Assembly (NCBI GenBank): GCA_013115125.1
Contig: JABANN010000040.1
Coordinates: 44,852 to 108,851 of the forward strand
Direction of reading: 5' to 3'
DNA length: 64,000 bases
Source: Perkinsus olseni
Lineage: Eukaryota; Perkinsozoa; Perkinsida
Below are positions 1 through 11,300 of this stretch, one piece after another (positions within the stretch are counted from its first letter, which is position 1; every line of letters begins with the position of its first letter). The position numbers and the translations under genes were made by a program. The notes beneath the pieces are model-generated. The model worked only from the letters and a program-made list of their open reading frames with translations. It was not told where the DNA came from and ran no database searches.

Positions 1-75
1 CATGGTGGCCAGTGCTGTGTCGAGTAGTAGCAGCTGAGGGCCTTGTGAAGCTTGCCTCTACTGGGGACCCCTCAG

Positions 76-1449
76 ATACGTGTCACAGCACCTGTTCCGA
101 AATATCGCGGCACAGCTGCAGAACACGGCCCGACAGCGGAAGAAGGGCGGAATGAATGAAGTCCAGAAGTTGGAGAAGTTCATGGTGGGCTGGAGAGGGG
201 AGGGAGATATCGATTAGTATCTTCACCTCAGAGGAAAGGATTCCAGGTCACCGAGCACAACTTCATGAGTATCTTCGGGAGGAAACGGAAAGATACCAGT
301 GGATGTAGTGCCCACCTCTGAGGTCGTTGAGTGGACTTGCCCCTCCCCAGGCACTGCTTGCGTGGTCGTCTTCTATGGCCCGAATCTTGATGGAGAACTC
401 AATCTCGTCACAGCCCATTTAGGAGACACTAGAGCGGTAAGGGGCGGTACCGCCGTTTTTTGAAGCTTCGATTGGAGTGCACTCTCGTGTTTTGGTACAG
501 GTTCTATGCCGTAACGGTCGAGCGGTCCAACTGACGGAGGACCACAAGCCGGACAATGAGGAGGAGCGAAGGCGGATTGAGGCTCTACCGAAGGGTGAGG
601 GGGGCTGCACGGGCGAGGGAGATCTTTGAAGTGTTTATCGGATGGTAGGGAGAGTATGCCAAGTCCAAGGCATATGGCGAGTTGTGAAGCAGGACCTTCG
701 AGGTCTCCAGGGGCTAGCAGTGTCGAGGGCGTTTGGTGACCATCAAATGAAGGAACCAGAACCGTAGGGCTGGTCGAGCGTGTAGATGCCTTGCTGCAAC
801 GCGGATACACTTGGCGGGAAGAATTGGGGAAGATGTGGTATGGCGTTTCGGCTTTTCCGCAGTTACGTCAGCGCGGATCCAGAAATCGTGGCGACACCGA
901 TAGACTTCGACCAGGATGAGTTCGTAGTGATAGCAACGGATGGTATCTGGGACAAGATAGACAATCAGGAGGTAGTCTGCTTGGCTGGGACGAGGACGGC
1001 TGACGGGACTGCTGCTGCTGCTGCTAGGCTATAAGCTACCTTCGGAAGTATCGTGCCTTGGGCAAGCTGGATGAGGGCATCAATGACCTTTTGGAGATCG
1101 CAGAGAAGGTAACTGCGCGGAGGGCCACTGTGGAAGGGAGCTGCTGTGTTGTCAGCGGGGCAGCGAGGACGACAAGACCGTGATGGTCTTCTCCATGGAC
1201 TGGCGACCATCGCCGGAGCCACCAGAGGAGGAGTCTGAGGTGGATACTGAAGAAGACATGGAGCTGCCACCGATGACGCAGGATGCCATACCGGCCATGA
1301 CGCCTGATGATGACGTCACTCCCGATGCTGATGTAAGTCCTCTCGCCTTGACCGCGATCGCGTTCATCGGCTCTTCGCAGTCGCTGCCTATGGAGACTCC
1401 GTCTAACGCCGGAATACTCGACGACGATATAGATGATATGTTCGCCTAA
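76..1449 (+). CDS. PP2C-family Ser/Thr protein phosphatase, 5' end outside window
   Basis: Metal-dependent protein phosphatase of the PPM/PP2C family, which removes phosphate from Ser/Thr. Nine exons join in frame: 76-184, 247-304, 351-436, 501-594, 711-763, 863-971, 1028-1108, 1156-1332 and 1381-1449. They give the family motifs in order: GCTACVVVFYG followed by LNLVTAHLGDTRAV, RAVQLTEDHKP, LAVSRAFGDHQMK, and DEFVVIATDGIWDKI with the metal-binding Asp. A VMVFSMDW strand and an acidic tail ending DDDIDDMFA close the protein. The N-terminal metal motif (GxxDGHGG) should lie upstream of the window, so the gene is partial. The last intron (1333-1380) is 48 nt and in frame, so it could be read through. 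The family is certain; substrate and location cannot be read. Confidence 0.88.
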
Positions 1450-1933
1450 CGTAAAATGCACGAAACCCTGCCGGTCCCCCCTGCACTGCGGGGTGGGGCG
1501 GATGTGTACCGTTTCTCCGTCGAGAGCCGTCTTGGGTTGTGGCAGTGGGGCTTGGGGGCCACCAAGTTGAGCGGCAGAATCCTGCTTGTATGACTGGCCC
1601 CTCGCCGAAGAGAGCGAAGGCAGGCCCTCGGGCGACTGACTCCGAGACGCCAGGCGTCCAGGGGTCCACGAAGGTGCTGGGAGTGCGGCATCCCTGTCTT
1701 GACTCTCTGTTGGACTGGAGCGCTATGATGAGATCGGCTCATCGCTGTATCGCTCGGGAGAAGCGCCTCTCGACGTGGGCCAGCGACCCGAAGAATGTGT
1801 CTGAAGTGGGGAGGCCACAGCGCGGCAAGGAGGTGTTTTGGAGGGGCGAATCCAGAGTGGTAACAGCACTTGGACTTGAGCTGGTGGGTGGGCGGACACG
1901 AGCTGTGGAACGCTGGTCAATCGGTGGCTGTAG

Positions 1934-3320
1934 GTCCGCGGTGCAGTCGCCCCCGATGACCTCTCCTCCGTATCGTTTCTGGTGAGCTCCCAAGTGGCAG
2001 TTGAGAGGGTTGATGGCGCTGGACTGGGCTTGGTGGCCAAGGAAGATTTGACTGCTGGTAGGGGGTTTTCCCATATGAAGCGTGCCGTACCATGATTTTC
2101 AGGCGAGCTTGTTTTGGTGGACCGGCCCGTGGTCTCTGTGATGGACCAGAAGTTACTTTCCGAGGATATCAGCGATACAGAGGCCGTGGCCGCTGCTTTG
2201 ATGGCGTGAGTGCTCCTTCCAGATCCCTTCATGACAATCACTCCCGAAAGTTCAGGAAGTATCCGACCCTGGACGCCCTCCCTCCTGAGATTCGGAACCT
2301 CCATCCCCTCCGAGATTTGCAGGATGATTCCAAGTGGCAGAGGGCGGTGACCGAAGCGGCCCGACTGAACTCTATGGGCTTCTACACCTTCCCGGAGCTG
2401 GTAGGAAGGCGCAGCTCCACTGACCAACCTTGGGGATGCTTCAGGCGAACTCCTATGAAGACCGTAACCGTTATCTGACAGGAACGGCTGTCTACCCTGT
2501 GGCCTCCATGTTCAACCACTCGTGCAGCCCCAACGTCTCCCGAGCCTCCCTCGGGGACCTCACTTGGTTCCGAACGTCCACCGATGTCAAGAAAGGTCAA
2601 CAGCTGACCATCTCGTAGGTGGGGATTAGCCTGTCCCTTGTGACCGACTACGATCAGGTACATCGGTACGGACCTCCTCTGCGAACCCAAAGCCGTTCGG
2701 CAGAAGCACCTAGCGAGGGACTTCTGCTGCAGTTGTCCTGTTTGTTCCGAGGAGGGTGATGATCGAACTGAGATCATACCCTTCACGTTGCAAGACCGTT
2801 TGGAGTTGAAGATGCTGAACCCTTCAGAGCGCTTGCAGAAGACTGCTGAGCTCCTGGGTGAGGGCAGTGAGCTGCTCCCGAATAACGTCATATCGTCGTA
2901 TGCTCAGAGTCCCAGAGTGGAGACCGGCGGTTCCTGGCGAAGGAGTGCACTAACATAATGGCGGAGCGATGCCGGGCCCTACTCGAGATTGGGCAGTTCC
3001 CGGCCGCCGCTGAGCAGTGGGGCGGCGTTCTAAGCTTCTGCCAGAGCCATCTGCCTCCTAGCGACCCCTACCTGGCTGAGGTGGCCATGAACTACGTATT
3101 TGCTCAAGTCCTTGCCATCGCTACTGCTGATGACCAACATGACTCGCCAGAGGTTAACTGCCCCGTTGATATTCGAAGATGCCTCGAGTTGGCCTTTGGG
3201 CTCTTCAGTGCCATCAAACCGTTCGTTGTCGATGAGATAGAGGCAATAGTTTCACCAGTGGTTGGCGATGATAATGTTGGTGATTGGGTGCAGCAAATGC
3301 TGAGCATAATCGATTCTTAG
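1934..3320 (+). CDS. SET-domain protein methyltransferase (SMYD-like, no MYND seen)
   Basis: Predicted S-adenosylmethionine-dependent lysine methyltransferase. Exons read as about 1934-2057, 2103-2205, 2256-2400, 2445-2614, 2657-2857 and 2908-3320, with introns of 42-50 nt. The N-SET strand is VERVDGAGLGLVAKEDLTAG followed by ELVLVDRPVV. The SET core holds the hallmark FNHSCSPNVSR, where Asn-His binds cofactor. A post-SET cysteine cluster CCSCPVC follows YIGTDLLCEPK, and a helical C-terminal region of about 150 residues ends QQMLSIIDS. In SMYD proteins a MYND zinc finger normally splits the SET domain; I see none between the two halves, so this is SMYD-like rather than a true SMYD. The first exon is uncertain: an open frame at 1590-1985 may hold upstream coding sequence. 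The substrate is unknown. Confidence 0.8.
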
Positions 3321-5436
3321 TGTCACGCCAACCTTGTGTTCGTCAGCCTAGGCTTGGACCGTATCGGAAGGAGTTAGTTGTGTAACCGTCAGTACGCGAT
3401 GAGAAGGGATTGCGTGCACTCCACTGCATGTCAACGCTACAGGCTGTCCCTGACTGAGCACATCGGCTAGAGTCTAACTGAGCCAAAGCCGGCGTTGGAC
3501 TATAAACTCACTCACTCCATCAATACGCGATGAGAAGGGACTGCGTAAAATGTATCGGCTGATGGCCACAGCTTCTAAATTCCAGCGGATAGCCGTGTAG
3601 TCGTATCCCCCAGGATTATCTGACTTTATTGAACTAGAAAAAACAGGTCTTGGAAGACCCAGCAGACTCCGTAAAAATCACTTGGCGACAGTCACGCATT
3701 ACAACACGAAGACCACTATAGTAAAATAGACTGTCTTGAAGACACCTTGCCACTGCTTGCTTGGCGAGGCACAAACTGGAGGTGGAACTCATCAAGTATT
3801 GCGAAAGCCGGAGGAATAAGTCTTCCGCGTAGACTAACGGTTGTCGGACTCTGCTAGGCGACCACGATTTCGTGCTCTCTGAAGAAAACAAGAAGTTCAC
3901 AGTTCATCTCCTATCAACGACAAATTCCGTGACAGAAAGAACTGCGCCATAGGCCCGAAGTGGCGACGCCTTACGAAGGAAGTGGTGGTCATCGATTCTG
4001 CAGCCATCGCAGTGTAGTGCTGGGGACCTGCCAGCGGGGGTTGAGGCCCATCAGATATTCCCAACGGCGGTACCCTTAGGGTTTATCCGCGGGAGGATTC
4101 CTGCGGCCGCGTACTTGTCGAGATTCGGAGACTGCACAATCGCCTCTGCCTGAAGCATGATCCTCGACTGAGTCCAGCGAGCTGGGGTCCCTACTTTCGC
4201 TTGCCTTCGTGCACGCTCCTCGGCTACGGTCGAGAGGAAGGCCTCGGTGCTCGGCCCCGGAGGCGGCGCGTCATCATATAAATGATGATGGTGGTGTATG
4301 TGGACATGGTCAATGACGATGACCTGAGCATGAAACCTGCCTCGCTATAGAAAGTTGATGTATTCACCTCCTTAGGCCTTCGCAAGGCGTTGGGACGTTC
4401 GCCTGCTTGGGGACGATCGGATCCTCCTTGGAGGACTTGCTCGGTCGTCGCCTTTGAAAGTACTTTCGGGCGACTTCTCCTTCGATTCCTCGGCTGCCAC
4501 GCGGAAGACTTATAACCTCGTTCGGTGACCTAACTCCGGAAAGCCCGTGGGTATCCGTGATGAACAAGGCCAATCTCACCTGTATTTGACCGACTTGGCC
4601 GGACACGTTGTCAGGAGCCTCACCACTCAACGTTCTACTGCTCTCTCGCAGCACGGAGTAAACTGATGTCACGGAATCTGCGTATTGCGAGCCTGGCCAT
4701 GCTGGCGTTGGCAAAGCCGTTCGTCTTTCCTGAAATGCAGCAGTGTGGTCACATCTGCCTGCTGTCAACTGCCATACCGCATCCGAGACAATCGTCGTCT
4801 CCGACCCTCGACTTGACAGCTCGCCGTTGTGCTGGTCTGAAAGAAGTCCTGTGCCAACGAACCTTCTCGAGTGGCCATACCTTGTGAAGCAGCAGAGTGA
4901 GGAACTTGGTCGGCTACGGCTGAGGGGACCTGAAAACACAACCGCTCCACCGTCAGGCGACAGACAGAGCAGTACCGTCTCCGCAATCGTTCCATGAGCC
5001 TCTTGCTCTGGGGAGTCCCCACTCGAGATCGAGCACAACTCGCTGTCACCATCAGTATCCAGAGATAGCGCCAAGATAGAACTAATCGTCTCCTCGGCCA
5101 CCAGCCTCGTCTGGGACTCCTACGCGACCGGCCGGTGCGATGAGCGTGAACTCGACCCGCATACACCCACCCCTCCTTCTGAGGTCAGCAAAGCTCCCTC
5201 TAACACCTCCGAGAGCGAATGTGAAGTGGACATGCGTAGGCCGACCCAGCATGTAGTGGAACTGGTAGAGGATGTCCGCGATAGGGCTCAGCCGGCACTC
5301 ACCAGGTTGCGTAGTAGCAAACTCAAAAGAAGATGAGTAAAAAAGCACAACAGATTATTATCATCACTGTTTATAGACGACTTCATGAGCATACTCAAAG
5401 GCACACTATCATTATGTACAGCAAATAGTAATACAC
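3321..5436. other. Gene-poor stretch with short repeats
   Basis: About 2.1 kb with no gene I can recognise. It holds two copies of a 26-nt sequence (3390-3415 and 3521-3546, two mismatches) and a block at 3489-3518 that recurs at 44528-44560. The longest open frame is 245 codons on the minus strand (4364-5101); a second minus frame (5082-5348) lies upstream of it. I could not join them with a normal-sized intron, and neither shows a known motif, so no CDS is called. Confidence 0.5.
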
Positions 5437-7261
5437 TTAGTCGGACGGGGAAAGTAGTGCCTCGAAAGCGGGTGTATCTCCCTTCTCCAAAGCCTGCTCC
5501 ATTTGGACGATCTTTGAGCATCCCGAGATNNNNNNNNNNNNNNNNNNNNNNNNNNNNNNNNNNNNNNNNNNNNNNNNNNNNNNNNNNNNNNNNNNNNNNN
5601 NNNNNNNNNNNNNNNNNNNNNNNNNNNNGATGTTCAGAAAGGTCGGGCATGTCAGCCGGGCAATCTTCATGAGGGAATCCTGGGAACTCATCGTCCCCGA
5701 GCCCAGGCATAGCCGAGTAGTCCACAGCATCGTTCTGATGATGATGATCAGGAGACGCTGAGGCGGTCCCGGAGAGTGCCTCGAAAGCGGGTGTATCTCC
5801 CTTCTCCAAAGCCTGCTCCATTTGGACGATCTTTGAGCATCCCGAGATCATGATGTTCACGAGCTCAACCTCGGACTTGCCAATCCTATCACTATTGGAG
5901 ATGTCCCAGATACCTCCGACGCTGGCGCTGTCTACTCCAGCACCACCACGGGCTTGAAGGTGCAAGGATTTACAGATATCCTTGAAGTCAGGCCTAGCTG
6001 AGAGTAGCGGGACCTTTACCATAACAGATGCACGAAGGCCAGTGCCGAGGTTGCTTGGACATGTGAGGACGTAACCGAGATGATCATTATGCATGAAGTC
6101 GTAGCCCTCTTGCTTGACGACCTCCTGAACTTTGTTAACGGCATCACAGAATCGGGTGAAGACAGCTTTAATATCGGCACCCTTCTGCATGGATATAATC
6201 CTCATGTGGTCTTCTTCATTCACCCACACTAGGAAGTTCTTCTGATCGTTGGCGAATATACCTCGAGCATCCGGCCAGTGTCGGCCCATACCAGACGAGA
6301 GGAGAAGAGTAGAGTCAGGCTCTTGGAAGAGGAAGTGATCTTCACGCATCTGATGCTCCTCTGCTGCAGTCATACCCCCAGGCTTCTCAGAATAGCTATT
6401 CGACCCAGCAAGCGGATAGTAGTCACCAGCGAGGTCTCCACCCAAGGATTTCAATGCCTTAGTTAAAACTCTCTCGACCTCCCTTCTCTCTTCCTTGGTG
6501 CAGGACGGCGGTAGTCTGATTCCACGCACGCTCCGGCCTGTTCTCACTCTAGTAGAGATGACGTAGTTTTGGGAAGGATCAATTGGAGTGTCAAGGAGTT
6601 TAGTATAGTCTAAGTCTGTGGGGTGTTTGGCATCAGCAGGGTAACCACCATGGCGCTGGTCGATGACGGGATCGAATAAGTCTTTGAATACCTCGTAGCT
6701 CTCCTCATCACCAGCGACCATACCGACTGTTTTAATCATCGGATGCCCCTTATTGTCCATACCAGTTTTGATGCACTTCGCGAGGCCAACTCCATTAGGC
6801 GTTTTCTTCTCCTTTAGGTTGTTATATATGTCGGGATTAGCCTTCAAGACGTCGGCCATGACGCTGTGATGTTCAGAAAGGTCGGGCATGTCAGCCGGGC
6901 AATCTTCATGAGGGAATCCTGGGAACTCATCGTCCCCGAGCCCAGGCATAGCCGAGTAGTCCACAGCATCGTGCTCCTTCTTTTGGACGTGAACCGCCGG
7001 TTCGCTCTTCGGCGCTTCTACAGCACCGTTCGGAGACGAGGTATCTGAGCAGTCACGATTTTGGACACGCCATACAGGCCGCATGCTCGACGACTGACGC
7101 GAGATTGACAGGGCGCTGGATCTCGCTGACTCACTTCTTTCCTGGATGTAACCGGCCATGAAGGTTAGAGGGTCTGCCGGTCGGTCTGTGAGCAGCTGTT
7201 GGACCATCCCTTGAAGCAGCTGTTGTACTTGAAAATCATCCAGGTACTTTTTGGCGTTCAA
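5437..7261 (-). CDS. Tandem-domain creatine-kinase-like phosphagen kinase with RIIa docking domain
   Basis: ATP:guanidino phosphotransferase, which buffers ATP by moving phosphate between ATP and a guanidino compound. Residues 1-40 form an RIIa/DPY-30-type docking helix pair ([16 protein letters not shown], then [14 protein letters not shown]). A Ser/Arg-rich linker and a full phosphagen kinase domain follow, with [22 protein letters not shown] (catalytic Glu), and the reactive cysteine in [10 protein letters not shown]. After GDTPAFEAL a second copy starts with the same [16 protein letters not shown] segment, then hits the gap at 5530-5628. The frame after the gap resumes at ISGCSK and ends EALLSPSD with a stop at 5437. 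There is no intron. RIIa domains bind AKAP-type partners and are common in axonemes, so flagellar placement is likely but inferred. Sequence details resemble creatine kinase more than arginine kinase. Confidence 0.85.
5530..5628. other. Assembly gap (99 N)
   Basis: A run of 99 N inside the second phosphagen kinase domain. The sequence on both sides repeats the first domain almost exactly: 5629-5731 matches the region from 6868 onward, and the stretch before 5529 matches up to 5848. The true missing length should be near 1.0 kb rather than 99 bases. Confidence 0.98.
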
Positions 7262-7532
7262 CGCGGCTTGATGTCGAGTTTGCCGCTGAGATTTTCTGAA
7301 AAGGAGCGCGCCGATGCATCAGGACGATGGCAACTTCTTCTCATAACTCTGATTCCGGCCCCTAGCTACGAAGAGTAGATTTTCATAGGACCGCTCTCCC
7401 CTGAAGCTACGGCAGATCATTTCAGGAGGCAGGAAGCCCTTCGGCGTTAGTACGGATCTCTCAGACACGATACCTCAATAGTGTCTAAACTGCTGATGCT
7501 ACTCAGAAGCGCAATGCGCGGGGGGGGTTGCC

Positions 7533-7957
7533 TTACTTCTGTTTGACTCGAGGGTCGGTGTGTTTGAAGTTAAGAGACAACACGATCTTCGGACCACCCG
7601 CTGGGTTCTCTAGGGCAACCGATTCTGTCTGTTCTCCTTGATCCTTGAACCGTTGTAAAGGCACTTGCTGGCTGCCAACCTGAACGGAGTTAGATCGTTC
7701 AGCATGGCACTAAGACAAGAGCATCGAAGAGGTGCAATGGCCACCTGAGTAAACAGGTCGACTTTACAAGATTCCTGATTGTCCGAGGGAAAGCGTAGCG
7801 GTTCATTCAAGCGCAGGGGGGCCTGTCTTCTAGTCTCTCCAACTCTGATTGACAAGTAGGCTTTCTCTGAAATAAGGCAATACCCAGCCGAACTGCCCCA
7901 GCCTAGCTCACCTGGGACGTTGGAAGCATCAGTCACTGTAATGTCCATGACGACCAC
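7533..7957 (-). CDS. Small single C2-domain protein
   Basis: Three exons on the minus strand: 7912-7957, 7745-7866 and 7533-7679. The introns are 45 and 65 nt and the joins are clean. The product is about 104 residues and begins MVVMDITVTDASNVPEKAYL, the usual first two strands of a C2 domain (strand, loop, xAYLSIRV). It ends with a VLSLNF strand and a lysine-rich tail. C2 domains bind membranes, often with Ca2+. Only one domain is present, with no membrane segment, so it is probably a soluble adaptor. It is divergent from the 8359 gene across a 400-nt shared upstream region. Domain call from fold pattern; function unknown. Confidence 0.7.
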
Positions 7958-8358
7958 ACAGTAGGGCTACTGGAGATAGAGGACAGGTTAGAGAGGAGGA
8001 GGCGTCCGAAAGAACTGAGATTAGGAGTTCGGATGAGACGGAAATTCACTCACGAAGAGACTCCGTTCGAATCTTGCGCTGAATATGCGCTCGCCCTGAT
8101 AATCGATAATACAGAGTAGAACGCAATGGGCAAGCAGTGACCCTGCAAGGGCACTGCATAGATCCAGCCACATGTAGTCATTGGGAGATGGGCTAGTCAA
8201 GTAGGCGAGGACAAGTTGATGATACTATGCAATGTTGGAGCAGGGGAAGCGTCGTGCAGGACATTTCTTCGTCGCGTTTGAGGCGACAAGTGTGGTATCC
8301 TTGGCCGTCGATATCCCTTATCACTCTAGGAAGGAAGTCGCAGAAGTTTTTTACTGTA
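7958..8358. promoter_or_regulatory. Shared upstream region of two divergent genes
   Basis: About 400 nt between the start codons of the minus-strand C2 gene and the plus-strand adaptin-appendage gene, so it should hold both promoters. I see no clear core element. Confidence 0.4.
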
Positions 8359-11300
8359 ATGGCTAGTAGCGTCCCCGCAGTAAACGGATTCGGGGACTCG
8401 GCCTTCACCTTCGATCCAACAGCTATAACGGCAGGCGCGCCCCCTAAGGAAGGGACAACAACCACAGGGAGGGTGGCTCCGCAGTCACCATTCGATACCA
8501 ACTTCGCTTTAACGCAGAAGAGTAGCGGCGGCGGTGCTGCCAGCGGAGCGGCCAATGTACTACTACTGATCGCGTCTAGTAGCTCTATGTGGAAGTAGTG
8601 AGCACTAGTCGAGTACTCGGTCCATTACCGACCCCACTGGCTCGCACATACTGGCGGACGCGAGAACCATGATTTCCCTGCTCTTCCTCATCGCAAGTTG
8701 TCTAGGTTTCTGGGTTCGGAATGCCGGACGGTGTCGTTTCCGCTGGTAACAAAAACGCTGCTGCTGCTCCTGATGCCCCCGGCAGCGAGAGGGACTGTAT
8801 CTACATCGACTTCGACATCCTGGGTGATGGCAAGACGGACCCCAATGAGTAGGCCTCTCCGCTGTACTTCCATCCTGGCAAACCCTCTTGCGTAGATTAT
8901 TGAAGACGCTTGAGGAGCAGCTAGCGAGCCCCGAGGCCCCAATACGTACCAAAAATCTTTCACATCGCGACCTGACTCCAGTCATCATCAGATAATGGCA
9001 TGTTCGGAGTGTTCGCGGATAAGGCCAACATCGAGGACCTACCCGCTGACTCGACCAAGGCAGTCGGGGATGTCTCGGGCAGTACAGCTGGTGACGGTAC
9101 TAAGGGGGAAAGATGGGCTGTGAAGAGCTATTGGTCGTCTTCGTGGCAGACAAGGCAGGAGGCGGCTCATCCGGGACGGACCAGTTGGCTGTCGAGCGTC
9201 ATTTGGCGAATCTTGAGCTCAGTGATGCTAAAGCCGAGATCGAGCAGCTCAAGAAGCAGCTGTCAGACTCGGGTAAATCCCAAGGCTCCTTCTTTGCAAG
9301 CGTATCGGGCGAGGAGAGGTCCTTGTACTGAGTCCCTCACAGAAGCCTGGCAATAGCGTCCATTCATCCCCGCTTGTCGTCTCAGTCTCGGCCCACCAGT
9401 CGTCTCTAAGTCAGCTATCAGACGCCAGAAACCAGCTGGATGATTCTATGAACCAAGTCGCGAAGCTCGAGGTCCGAGCCGGCCGCCTGACTGGGTCTCT
9501 GGACTGTTGTGATGACGCGTGTGTGCTCAGGGCGAAGTTAACAGTTTGAAGAGCCAAAATAAAACACTATCAACAGATTTGAGTAACGCTAAAGATATGT
9601 GGATGAAGGTGATACCGGGGTCGGGGACGATTCTCACGGTTTGAATTTTATGCTACCATCCCGTTATTAACCGTATGATAGTAAATCTGGGCGTGGCTTG
9701 AAGTTGGACCGCTTTCTAGGCGGAGCGAAACCCGCTTTTTTAAGGGGTGTTGCTACTCCCGTAGCTAGGATAGCGGTCTGAATTCGGGTGGTGGTCAGGA
9801 GTCGAGTCGGGCCTCGAAACTCCAGGATGAGCTTAACACGAGGGACGACCAGATTGCAGAGGACTCCCGCAGGATGACGGAACTGTCGGCAACCAATGAG
9901 GTAGTGGTGGTCGGGGCCATCTAAGATCCATCTCGCATGGTCAATTGCAGGCGTTGCAGCGCGAGAATGCCCAGTTGAAGAAGCTCTTTGAAGGCTCTGA
10001 AAATGAAGTGGCTGCCCGTGCGAGGGCGGCTGAGAACAGTTTCGGGCAGCTTAACGAGAGGTATCATTGGGTCTAGCATACCGCAGTGGTAGGGCCTTCT
10101 CTGGGCAGTTACTTTGGCGATTCCCGGGCGCCACCGACGACATCAAGGACCCCAGCGGCTATGGCGTCGAGCTTGGAGGAGATGGTCGCCCCTCCTCAGA
10201 GTGATGCTTTCGTCAGACCCCCTACCACTGCAACCACTGCGTTCACTCCGACGCCAACAGCAGCTCGCTTAGGTCATATCCGAGAGATCAGCTCGTCTTC
10301 TACAGCCTACTGTTTTCTCAGGCACTGCGGCGTCCCCACCGAAGACTACTACCTTTGGGTCGTCTACGCCTGGGACGTCCGGCGTTGTGAGCGGCGGGCC
10401 GCTCCTACCGCATAACGTGGGGTCCCCAGCCACAGTAGAACGCTTCCGAGCACTTATCGGGGCTCAGGAGGGTGTACTGTATGAAGATGATACACTGCAG
10501 GTGAGGCTTGTCACACCTAAGCTACTCGGCAGAGTCGATTGGCTCCCTTCAGATCGGCCTGCAATCTTCCTACACCTGCGGGATGGGTGAGGGTCAGGTT
10601 TCCCTATATTTTGGCAATAAGAGTAATAACGACACAGTGGTGCTCGTTCCCGACTATGTGTCGGACTCGTCAGGTTCCGGAGCGCTCGATGAGTTCGCGG
10701 TGGAGCTGATATCGGGCGATGATATTTCCCTGAAGGCCACTGAGGCAGTTCCTACAGCCATAAGGGCCAAGCAACAGGTACTAGCTAGAGGTGTCAATAA
10801 AATCTGCGAGCATTTAATTGTGTGCAGATACGGTTAGTGGTGAAGGTTGTTTGCACTAAGCCAACGCAGCAGATTCCAATGATGAGCGTATGATATCCTT
10901 TCCTCTGCCATTGCCTAGCTTCAACCTTAGATGCGCTTCCTGTTGTTCGACAATACCCCTCGGACACTCTCCTTGCGGTTGCCCATTCTTTTGTCGAAGT
11001 TCATGGCCCCCGTGGACATACCAAACGCTGGTGATTTTTTCAGCATGTGGCGGCATCATGCGTAAGGACCTCCCTATTTAGGTAGTACCACACATCGCCC
11101 TACTCTGCTACTAGGTACCATCTGTCGGAGCAATCGGCTGTTGTGAGTATAACTACTTCCTTCGACTGCCGTGACAGTCTCTTAGCGCTGGCCCGATCGG
11201 CTACCTTGGGAGGGGTACTACTGTGGCCACTGGTTGAGTGCGTTCACTTGCGTCTCGCGTAGGTCCTCAAGCTTCATTCGCAGCTTGACGCCAACCCCAA

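Noticed and set aside
1723-2427. Minus-strand 234-codon frame over the SET gene
   Set aside because: The plus strand carries SET motifs with consistent splicing; the minus frame has none.
5288-5436. Continuation of the kinase frame past the N gap in the phase of the long 657-codon frame
   Set aside because: The gap length is arbitrary. The phase that matches domain 1 is the ISGCSK frame ending at 5437, so the other phase is noise.
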